From an uncultured Chthonomonas sp. (lineage in GTDB: Bacteria > Armatimonadota > Chthonomonadetes > Chthonomonadales > CAJBBX01), in assembly GCA_903885605.1 (NCBI GenBank), contig CAISJD010000109.1, forward strand, positions 1 through 64,000: a stretch of 64,000 bases of DNA, read 5' to 3'. The translations under genes and the position numbers were made by a program. Positions within the stretch are counted from its first letter, which is position 1. Each line of letters starts with the position of its first letter. Below are positions 26,665-33,870 of the stretch, one piece after another. Under the pieces are notes generated by a model. That model was not told the DNA's origin. It made no database searches and saw only the letters and a program-made list of their open reading frames with translations.

Positions 26665-26699
26665 GGGCGGCGGCGCGGCCTTGGGCTGGGCCGCCGCCC
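26665..26699. terminator. Bidirectional hairpin after the HEAT-repeat gene
   Basis: GGGCGGCGGC (26665-26674) and GCCGCCGCCC (26690-26699) form a perfect 10-bp stem, followed on the plus strand by TTGTT. It separates the convergent HEAT-repeat and HD-domain genes. Confidence 0.7.
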
Positions 26700-26702
26700 T
26701 TG

Positions 26703-27338
26703 TTAGGTGGCCTTGATCCAGCCATTCCGCTGGGCGTCGGATACAAGCCACCGGGCAAAGGCCCAGAGGTCGGGCGAGCCGTCCTCTATGACGCAGTTGC
26801 GGGCCAGGACGCGGTCAGCTGTGATGCCGTGGGTGCGCCAGCTGTGGCCCTCCGTGCAGTGGTTCAGCATCATCGGCTGCAGGCGGTCGAGCGCGTTGGC
26901 GTAGCGCGACTCCGGCGTGTCTCGGGCTTCAAACTCGTCCCACAGCGCCCGCAGCTCGGCGCCGGTCTCGGCCGGGAGTAGGCCGAAGAGGCGCGTGGCG
27001 GCCGCCTGCTCCTTCTCCTCCTTCAGGGCCATGCCCGCGTCGTCATAGCAGAACGTGTCACCGCAATCGGCCTCGACGATGTCGTGGCAGAGGAGCATCT
27101 TCACGCTGCGGAGGATGTCCGTGCCCGGGTCCGCCGCGTGGGGAGCCAGGATGAGCGCCATCAAGGCCACATGCCAGGAGTGCTCGGCGGAGTTCTCGTG
27201 CCGCGAGGCATCGGCAATGAGCGTGCGGCGCAGGACCGTCTTCAGGCGGTCGACCTCGATGACGAAGGCGAGGGCCTTGCGGAGGTCGGGCGAGATGGGC
27301 GCATCGGCGAGGTCGGCGGGTCGGTTCGTGTCGCTCAC
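26703..27338 (-). CDS. HD-domain hydrolase (YfbR/HDDC2-like)
   Basis: This protein of about 211 residues has the HD_3 metal-binding pattern RHENSAEHSWHVALMA and LLCHDIVEADCGDTFCYD, then LDRLQPMMLNH. Relatives such as YfbR are 5'-deoxynucleotidases, so a dNMP phosphatase is plausible. I chose a GTG at 27338 with AAAGG 7 nt upstream; an in-frame GTG at 27398 has no RBS. The gene diverges from the glycosidase at 27435. Confidence 0.82.
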   Translation of the reverse strand: MSDTNRPADLADAPISPDLRKALAFVIEVDRLKTVLRRTLIADASRHENSAEHSWHVALMALILAPHAADPGTDILRSVKMLLCHDIVEADCGDTFCYDDAGMALKEEKEQAAATRLFGLLPAETGAELRALWDEFEARDTPESRYANALDRLQPMMLNHCTEGHSWRTHGITADRVLARNCVIEDGSPDLWAFARWLVSDAQRNGWIKAT

Positions 27339-27434
27339 GGGCTGGCCTTTCACGCATGGGTTCGGAGGAGTCGGCGCCCCCTTCGCAGAATACCGCACTG
27401 GCGGCGACCATGGCGGGCCGCGCAGGAGGTGGCG

Positions 27435-30188
27435 ATGAGGAGCGTGATAGCCCTGGCGGCCCTGGCGGCGGCTTTGCCGGTGCGGTCTGGGGCGGCGCAG
27501 CCCCCAATCTGGAAGGCGACGCTGGCTCAGAACGGTGCGGTGACGCTCTCACGGCATGGGCGCGCCCTGGGCACGCTGGAGCCGGGCCTCTTCGAGGCAG
27601 TCTGGCGCGGCGCTACGCTGGGTGGCGGCAGGCCGGGCGCGGCGGCGCAAGGACGGCGGCGAAGCGGGACGATCACGGCGCCGGGCGGCGGTGTGGTCGA
27701 TGTGGCCGTGACGATCGCTGAGGCCACCGAGCACGGCCTGGCGCTGCGCTACCGGATGACGCCGCGCACGGGCATGAAGCTCAACAGCCTGCACGTCGGC
27801 ATGGGGATACCCGTTGCATGGGCTCGTGGTGGATCCTGGGTGGCCGACGGCAAGGCGGGGCTCTTCCCGGCCGAGCTGCGGGACGTGCAGTTCCGCTCCG
27901 GCCCCGTGACGCGCCTGGACCTGACGGGCCCCGACGGCTCCGCGCTCACGTTTGCCTTCCCCGAGCCGACGGCGGCGTTGCTGCAGGACGACCGGCAGTG
28001 GGGCGGCGCCTTCAGCCTGCGCATCGGCCCGCAGATCTCCGGCGACGATGTTTGGCCCGCCGGCAAGGCGCTGGAACTCGCCTTCCGCATTGAGGCCGAG
28101 GGAGGGTTCGGTATGGAAGAGGACGCACCCGTCACGCTGCAGGTCGGCAAGGAGTGGGCGCCGCTGGAGGCGACACTCGACATCGAGGCCGGTTCGGCGC
28201 TGGACTTCTCGAGCATCGTCCCCTGGCACGCGCCGGCCGGCAAGCTGGGCCGCGTGGTGGCAGGTCCCGGCGGCTCGTTCGCCTTCGCGTCGGAGCCGAA
28301 GAAGCCCGTGCGCTTCTACGGCGTCAACCTCTGCTTCTCGGCGCAGTACCTGAGCCATGAGGAGGCCGATCGGCTAGCGGTGCGGCTGCGACGGTTGGGC
28401 TACAACGCCCTGCGCATCCACCACTACGAGTCCATGCTCGTGGACCGGAGCGGCGGCAACAGCGTCACGCCGAACCCGGCCATGCTCGACCAGCTTGACT
28501 ACCTCTTCGCCGCGCTGAAGAAGCAGGGGATCTACGTCACCACGGACCTCTACGTCTCGCGGCCTGTCTTCGCGGCCGAGGTCTGGCCCGGCGAGGTCGG
28601 CGACGTGGGCATGGACGAGTTCAAGATGGCCGTGCCCGTCAACGAGCGGGCCTATGCCAACTTCATGGCCTTTTCACGCGCCCTTCTGACCCATGTGAAC
28701 CCCTACACCGGCATGAAGTGGGGCGATGATCCGACGCTGGCGTGGCTCAGCCTGATCAACGAGGGGAACCCCGGCAACTTCATCTCGGGCCTCTCGGAGC
28801 GCTGCCTCAATGACTATCGAGCCGCCTACCGGACCTCGCTTGCCGCCAATGGCCTGGCCGCCGGAACCGACCTGCCGAAGGAGGGCCCGCTCCTGAACGC
28901 CTTCTTGGCGGACAACCAGCGCGCCTTCTACCGCCGCGCGAAGGCCGACCTGCGCGACACGCTTGGCTGCAAGGCGATGCTCACCAACCTGAACGCCTGG
29001 ACCAACCCGCAGGCAATGCAGGCCGTCCGGTCGGAGTTCGACTATGTGGACGACCACTTCTACGTCGACCACCCCGAGTTCATTGAGCGGCCCTGGTCGC
29101 TCCCCAGCAAGTGCGCCAACACCAGCCCTGTGGCGGCAGGCGTGCCGGGCGGGCGCGGTTGCGCCTTTGTCCGCGTGCTGGAGAAGCCCTTCACCTGCAG
29201 CGAGTTCAATTACTCGGGGCCGGGCAAGTATCGGGGCGTGGGCGGCATCCTCACCGGCGCCCTGGGCGCGGTGCAGGACTGGTCCATCATCTGGCGCTTC
29301 GCCTACGCGCACAACCGCGAGGCGGTGACCGCGCCGAGGCCCGCGGGCTACTTCGATCTGGCATCGGACCCGCTGAACCTGGCCGCCGACCGTGCCTCGG
29401 TCTGCCTCTTCCGTCGGGGCGACCTCAAGCCCTCGCGCGCGACGGTGGCAGTTCGGACCGTCGCCAAACCCCGGTCCAGCCGGGGCGTCGTGCCGCCTTG
29501 GGACGCCCTGGCGTGGGTGGCGAAGGTGGGCGCGACCTTCGGCCCGGCCGCCGCCGGCGCGGCGGTCCTTGATGCGGAGGCCGCCGACGGCGCCGACGGC
29601 CCGGCCTTCGCGGCAGGTGCCTCGGAGCGCATCCTCCGGGACCTGCGGAGCCAAGACCGCCTGTCGGCCGCCAACCGCACCGATCTGGGGCGCACGCTCC
29701 TGCAGTCGGAGAGCGGCGAACTGACCATCGACGGACAGCGGGACGCGCTTACCATTGACACGCCGCGCACGGCCGGCGGGTTCACCAATCCCGGTGAGAC
29801 GCTCTCCACGGCCGATGTGAAGGTGAAGGTGATGGATGCCCCCGCCACGGTCTGGGTCTCCAGCGTCGATGGCCAGCCCATTCGCCGAAGCCGCCGGCTG
29901 CTGGTGACGCACCTGACCGACCTGCAGAACCAGGGCGTGCGCTATGCCGACACGGCCCGGCGCGTGCTGCTGGAGTGGGGTGGCCTGCCGCACCTGGTGC
30001 GGGCGGGCCGCGCCGAGCTGAGCGTGCGCGTGGCCGACCCGGCCAGGGCAAAGGTCTGGGAGCTGGCGCAGAGCGGCAAGAGGCTGGGCGTGGTGCCGCA
30101 CACCGTGCGCGGCGGAACCGTGGTCGTGGCCCTGAACACCGTCGCGGGGGGCAGGGCGCGGACGCTCTACGAGATCGGCGAGAAGTAG
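27435..30188 (+). CDS. Secreted clan GH-A type glycoside hydrolase
   Basis: This 917-residue protein has a signal peptide (MRSVIALAALAAALPVRSGAA). An N-terminal beta domain (about residues 22-290) precedes a TIM barrel starting at KPVRFYGVNLCFSAQYLSHE and RLGYNALRIHHYES. WLSLINEGNPGNF holds the expected acid/base Glu (preceded by Asn) and FTCSEFNYSGPGKYRG the expected nucleophile Glu, as in GH5/GH42-like families. The C-terminus is a beta domain ending in VALNTVAGGRARTLYEIG. The exact family and substrate cannot be assigned by eye. CAGGAGG precedes the ATG. It stands alone, with hairpins on both sides. Confidence 0.78.
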   Translation: MRSVIALAALAAALPVRSGAAQPPIWKATLAQNGAVTLSRHGRALGTLEPGLFEAVWRGATLGGGRPGAAAQGRRRSGTITAPGGGVVDVAVTIAEATEHGLALRYRMTPRTGMKLNSLHVGMGIPVAWARGGSWVADGKAGLFPAELRDVQFRSGPVTRLDLTGPDGSALTFAFPEPTAALLQDDRQWGGAFSLRIGPQISGDDVWPAGKALELAFRIEAEGGFGMEEDAPVTLQVGKEWAPLEATLDIEAGSALDFSSIVPWHAPAGKLGRVVAGPGGSFAFASEPKKPVRFYGVNLCFSAQYLSHEEADRLAVRLRRLGYNALRIHHYESMLVDRSGGNSVTPNPAMLDQLDYLFAALKKQGIYVTTDLYVSRPVFAAEVWPGEVGDVGMDEFKMAVPVNERAYANFMAFSRALLTHVNPYTGMKWGDDPTLAWLSLINEGNPGNFISGLSERCLNDYRAAYRTSLAANGLAAGTDLPKEGPLLNAFLADNQRAFYRRAKADLRDTLGCKAMLTNLNAWTNPQAMQAVRSEFDYVDDHFYVDHPEFIERPWSLPSKCANTSPVAAGVPGGRGCAFVRVLEKPFTCSEFNYSGPGKYRGVGGILTGALGAVQDWSIIWRFAYAHNREAVTAPRPAGYFDLASDPLNLAADRASVCLFRRGDLKPSRATVAVRTVAKPRSSRGVVPPWDALAWVAKVGATFGPAAAGAAVLDAEAADGADGPAFAAGASERILRDLRSQDRLSAANRTDLGRTLLQSESGELTIDGQRDALTIDTPRTAGGFTNPGETLSTADVKVKVMDAPATVWVSSVDGQPIRRSRRLLVTHLTDLQNQGVRYADTARRVLLEWGGLPHLVRAGRAELSVRVADPARAKVWELAQSGKRLGVVPHTVRGGTVVVALNTVAGGRARTLYEIGEK

Positions 30189-30197
30189 GGGATCGAA

Positions 30198-30222
30198 GGG
30201 GGGCGGCGCCGAACCGCCCCCT
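30198..30222. terminator. Bidirectional hairpin between glycosidase and esterase genes
   Basis: A G-rich arm (30198-30206, ending GGGGGCGG) pairs with CCGCCCCCT (30214-30222) around a 7-nt loop. It lies between convergent genes. Confidence 0.65.
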
Positions 30223-30236
30223 CGACGGCTCGGCGC

Positions 30237-31196
30237 TTAGAGGCCGCCCATGAACTGGTAGATCGTGTCGTTAATGCCCGGCAGGCCCTCGTGGCCGAAG
30301 TCCGGGTAGATCACCAGCGACTTCTTCGAGCCGATCTTGTTGTACGCCGCGAACTGGGACGAGGGCGGGCAGACGGTATCCATCAGCCCGATGCCCAGCA
30401 GCACTTCGGCGCGGATGCGCGGCGCCAGGTGCTGGTTGTCGATGTACCCCAGCCGCGTGAAGATGGCCGCCTCGCGCTCGTGCCTCGGGTCGAACCGGCG
30501 GAAGTAGTCCTTCAGCTCCTGGTAGGCCGCCACGGCCAGGTCGATCTCCCAGACGCGCTGGTAATCGCAGAGGAAGGGGAAGACCGGCGCGGCGAGCTTG
30601 ATGCGTGGCTCCAGCGCGGAGCAGGCGAGGGTGAGGCCGCCGCCCTGCGACCCGCCGGTGACGCCGACGCGGGCGCCGTCGACCTGCGGCATCGCCATGA
30701 CGAGGCCCGTGAGCTGGGCGCAATCCAGGAAGATATGCCGGAAGAGCAGGTCGTCGGGCTTGCCGTCGAGGCCGCGGATGATGTGCCCGTTCAGCGTGTT
30801 GCCCGGTACGCCGCCCACGTCCTCGGAGAGGCCGCCCTGGCCGCGGCAGTCCAGCGCTGCCACGGTATAGCCGCGGGCCACGTAGGCCAGCTTGTCGGAC
30901 CAGTCGCCGCTATCGCCGGAGTAGCCATGGAACATGACCACGGCCGGGTGCGGCTCGTCGCAGCCCTTCGGGTGGAGCAGCTTGGCGTGGATGCGCGCGC
31001 CGCGGACACCCGTGAAGGTCATGTCGAAGCAATCGGCGCACGGGGCCGAGAAGGCGCTCGGAGTGAGCGTGACGCACGGGTCCGTCGCGCGCATCTCAGC
31101 GAGTGCGGCGTCCCAGTAGGCGTCGAAGTCGTCAGGGCGTGGATTGACGCCGCAGTACCGGTGGAGATCGGCAAGCGGCATGTCGAACAGAGGCAT
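30237..31196 (-). CDS. CE7 acetyl esterase (acetylxylan esterase / cephalosporin-C deacetylase family)
   Basis: This 319-residue alpha/beta hydrolase opens MPLFDMPLADLHRY, typical of the CE7 family, which removes acetyl groups from xylo-oligosaccharides and other small acetylated sugars. RGQGG near residue 130 forms the oxyanion/loop motif, GVTGGSQGGGLTLA near residue 190 holds the nucleophilic Ser, GLMDTVCPPSS holds the Asp, and YPDFGHEGLPG the His. There is no signal peptide, so it acts in the cytoplasm on imported acetylated oligosaccharides. GGAG 8 nt upstream supports the ATG at 31196. Confidence 0.93.
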   Translation of the reverse strand: MPLFDMPLADLHRYCGVNPRPDDFDAYWDAALAEMRATDPCVTLTPSAFSAPCADCFDMTFTGVRGARIHAKLLHPKGCDEPHPAVVMFHGYSGDSGDWSDKLAYVARGYTVAALDCRGQGGLSEDVGGVPGNTLNGHIIRGLDGKPDDLLFRHIFLDCAQLTGLVMAMPQVDGARVGVTGGSQGGGLTLACSALEPRIKLAAPVFPFLCDYQRVWEIDLAVAAYQELKDYFRRFDPRHEREAAIFTRLGYIDNQHLAPRIRAEVLLGIGLMDTVCPPSSQFAAYNKIGSKKSLVIYPDFGHEGLPGINDTIYQFMGGL

Positions 31197-31302
31197 CGGG
31201 TGCTCCAGGATGCGAGATGCCCACCGGCGCTGCGGCGGGTCCCTCACTATTCCACACGGCGCCCAGCGCCTCCTGCCGCGATCGGCGGCTCGGTGCGGGC
31301 GG

Positions 31303-31503
31303 CTATGCCACCTCTTGCAGGATGCCGTCGGGACCGACGAGCCACTTGCCGGTCGAGTAGACCTCTCGGGCGCTACGCAGGATGCCGGCGTAGCGCTCGC
31401 ACTGCTCGCAGAGCTTGACCGCGTCGCCCTTGTGGTCGCAGACGCCGCCCTGCCCGCACGGCCGTGTAGACCTCAGTTCTTCCAGCCAGATGATGTCGTC
31501 CAT
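31303..31503 (-). CDS. Small cysteine-rich protein, 66 aa
   Basis: This short protein starts MDDIIWLEELRSTRPCGQ. It has four cysteines in two pairs (CGQGGVC and CEQC, plus a nearby His), which could bind zinc or a metal cluster. GAGGAG directly upstream of the ATG at 31503 supports it as a real gene. I recognise no family. It lies 106 nt upstream of the CE7 esterase on the same strand and diverges from the Spy-like gene. Confidence 0.6.
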   Translation of the reverse strand: MDDIIWLEELRSTRPCGQGGVCDHKGDAVKLCEQCERYAGILRSAREVYSTGKWLVGPDGILQEVA

Positions 31504-31671
31504 GGTTCTCCTCGCTTGGCCCGCAGGCCGGCCGACGTCTTCGTCGAAGTGTGTATTCAGGCTAACATACTCCATGGTGGCGGTTGGCGTTCCTGAAAGG
31601 CGCGCCGAACACGGAAGCTAATGGAGCGTCTATGGGGCTGTAGCCGTATGGCAATCGCCAGGAGGGAACCC

Positions 31672-32202
31672 ATGAGGAACGTCACACGATGCATCGCGGC
31701 CCTTGCGTTGGCGCTGGCCCCCGTGGTCGGCGTGGCGCAGGCGCCGAAGGCCGGCCGTAAGGCTGATCCGCCGCCTGTGAGGCAGAGGGTGCAGCAGAAG
31801 CTGCAGGAGGCCCCGGGGCGCGGCGGTTTGGCGGCCCGGATCGGTGAGCTGAAGCTGACGCCGGAGCAGAAGGAGCGCCTGCAGGACATCCGCGCCAAGG
31901 CCACGGAGAAGGTCGAGGCCATTCGCGGCGAGAAGGAGCTGACGCCCCTGCAGCGGCGGACCCGCGCCGCCGTAGCCCGGGCCGACGCCATGGCCGAGGC
32001 GCAGAAGGTGCTGACGCCGGAGCAGCAGAAGAAGGTCCGCTCCGCCATCGCACGACGGCGCGGCGTGCCGGCGCAGGCGAGCCAGCGGCTCCAGGGCAGG
32101 CCCGGAGCGCCCGGGGTTGCCCGGCGTTGGATGCAGGCGCCGCCCGCGGGTGCGCGGCCGTGGCTCAGGGAGAGGATCAGGGAGCGGCGCGGCTGGTTCT
32201 GA
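31672..32202 (+). CDS. Spy/CpxP-like exported protein with LTxxQ motifs
   Basis: This 176-residue protein has a signal peptide (MRNVTRCIAALALALAPVVGVAQA) and a basic helical body. LKLTPEQKERLQDIRAKA and KVLTPEQQKKVRSAIA are two LTPEQ motifs typical of the Spy/CpxP periplasmic chaperone family, where they form the helical cradle. The tail is rich in Arg, Pro and Trp, which is unusual. AGGAGGG precedes the ATG. Its TGA stop is fused with the stop of the convergent FAD oxidoreductase in a TGATCA palindrome. Confidence 0.72.
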   Translation: MRNVTRCIAALALALAPVVGVAQAPKAGRKADPPPVRQRVQQKLQEAPGRGGLAARIGELKLTPEQKERLQDIRAKATEKVEAIRGEKELTPLQRRTRAAVARADAMAEAQKVLTPEQQKKVRSAIARRRGVPAQASQRLQGRPGAPGVARRWMQAPPAGARPWLRERIRERRGWF

Positions 32203-33870
32203 TCAGCAGGGATCGGGCCGGAGGCGCCCCATGACGCAGCCTCCGGCCCAAGCTGACTTCCTCTTCGGTTGGGGCTTCCAGGCCAGCACCTGGCCCGCGG
32301 CTTCAAGCCGGGTGCGCAGGGCGGCGTACGGCACGTCCTGCACCATGCACTTCCGCTCCAGCGCTTCCACGGCGGCCAGCGCCGCGCTCTGGGCCATGAT
32401 CATGAAGACCGGCTCCATGCGGATCGAGCCGTATGCGATGTGGCTGGCCGAAAGGCAGACCGGCACCAGCAGGTTGCCGCACTCGCCGCGCCGGGGCGTG
32501 ATGGAGCGGTACGAGACCGGGTAGGGCGTGGAGACGCCCACCTGCACGTCGCCCTCGTTTCGAACGGCGCCGTCCACCACGGTGCGCCGGCAGTTGTGCG
32601 AATCCATGCCGTAGGCGCCGAGCCCGATGCTGTCCTCGGGAGCGCGCTTCAGCGTGCAGTCCGCCTCGGTCGCCACGTAGTCCGAGACCATGCGCCGCGC
32701 CTCGCGGATGTAGAGCTGGTGCGGCCAGCCGCCGGTGCTCTGGAACTCGTCGCGGCAGAGCCCCCAGAGCGACATCTGCGCGCGCGCCTCATCGGGCACG
32801 GCCGGGTCGTTGCAGAGGAACCAGAACCAGCCCATCTGGTACCGCACGTGGGCCTGGAAGATGCGTTCCCGCTCGGGGAAGCCCGCCGCGGGCCACCGGT
32901 GGTTCATGCCGATCCAGTCGGTGGAGAGCGCTCCGTGGTTGTTCTTGTCCACCTTGTCGCCCCGGATCGGGTCGAACTTGCCGAAGAGGAACTTCCAGTC
33001 GAGCTTCAGGTAGCGGGCCAGCAGCTCGTAGTCGTCGCGCCGGTAGCCGCGGGGCTTGGGGAAGGGGAGGCGGTTCGCGAGGCTCCGGGTGAGGCACATG
33101 CGGAAGTTGTAGGCCTGCACGCGCTTGTCGCCCGTGCCGCGTGGCTCCAGCGGCGCCGGGTCGATGCCCGGCAGGAGCCCGGACGCGGGGTCGCCGGGGC
33201 GCACGTAGGGGTCGACGTCGAACTCGAACTGGTGCTTGTCGCGGAGTTGGACGCCGTTCAGCGTCTCGCCATAGGTGGAGTTCGCCTCGCGTCCCACGGT
33301 GAACGTGACGCCGGCCCGGGCCATCAGGTCGCCCTCGTAGCTGCAGTCGATGTAGACGCCTGCGCGCACCGTGAGGCCCGAGGTGGTGGTGAGCGCGGCG
33401 ATGCGGCCCCCCTGCATCCGCACGGAGCGGACGTACTGGCCGTTCCGCACCTCGACGCCCGCATCGGCGGCCATCTTCGCCAGCGTCTCGGCGGCGACGT
33501 GGGGTTCGAAGTTCCACTCCTCGGCCACGCCGTAGCGGGCGCCGCAGGCCCGGTAGAACTCGCGGGAGATGCCGCCGATGCCGGCCTTGTTGCCGAAGTC
33601 GGTGCAGCTGAGCCCGCCCGTGGTGAGGCCGCCGATCTGCTGCGCGGGGTTCAGCACCACGACGCGCTTGCCCGAGCGCGATGCCTGGACTGCCGCTGCG
33701 ATGCCTGCCGCGTTGCCGCCGTAGACGCAGATGTCGGCCTCGACCGTCTGCACGGCGCGTGGCGCGGGTGCGTAGTAGGTGGGCTTGCCGTCGGCGTTGG
33801 CGGTCATGGCGGCACCTCCAAGGGCCAGGGCGGCCGGCACGAAGCCGGCCACCCAGCGCCTGTGCGTCAC
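32203..33870 (-). CDS. Exported FAD-dependent oxidoreductase
   Basis: This 555-residue protein belongs to the FAD_oxidored type: signal peptide (about residues 1-27), then ADICVYGGNAAGIAAAVQAS as FAD-binding motif, QQIGGLTTGGLSCTDFGN, DCSYEGDLMARAGVTFTVGR, and CLSASHIAYGSIRMEP near the end. Such proteins are common beside glycoside hydrolases in glycan-degrading bacteria; substrates are unknown. The GTG start overlaps the TGA of the upstream GH38 gene by 4 nt, so translation is coupled. GAGGA lies 9 nt before the start. Confidence 0.85.
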   Translation of the reverse strand: MTHRRWVAGFVPAALALGGAAMTANADGKPTYYAPAPRAVQTVEADICVYGGNAAGIAAAVQASRSGKRVVVLNPAQQIGGLTTGGLSCTDFGNKAGIGGISREFYRACGARYGVAEEWNFEPHVAAETLAKMAADAGVEVRNGQYVRSVRMQGGRIAALTTTSGLTVRAGVYIDCSYEGDLMARAGVTFTVGREANSTYGETLNGVQLRDKHQFEFDVDPYVRPGDPASGLLPGIDPAPLEPRGTGDKRVQAYNFRMCLTRSLANRLPFPKPRGYRRDDYELLARYLKLDWKFLFGKFDPIRGDKVDKNNHGALSTDWIGMNHRWPAAGFPERERIFQAHVRYQMGWFWFLCNDPAVPDEARAQMSLWGLCRDEFQSTGGWPHQLYIREARRMVSDYVATEADCTLKRAPEDSIGLGAYGMDSHNCRRTVVDGAVRNEGDVQVGVSTPYPVSYRSITPRRGECGNLLVPVCLSASHIAYGSIRMEPVFMIMAQSAALAAVEALERKCMVQDVPYAALRTRLEAAGQVLAWKPQPKRKSAWAGGCVMGRLRPDPC

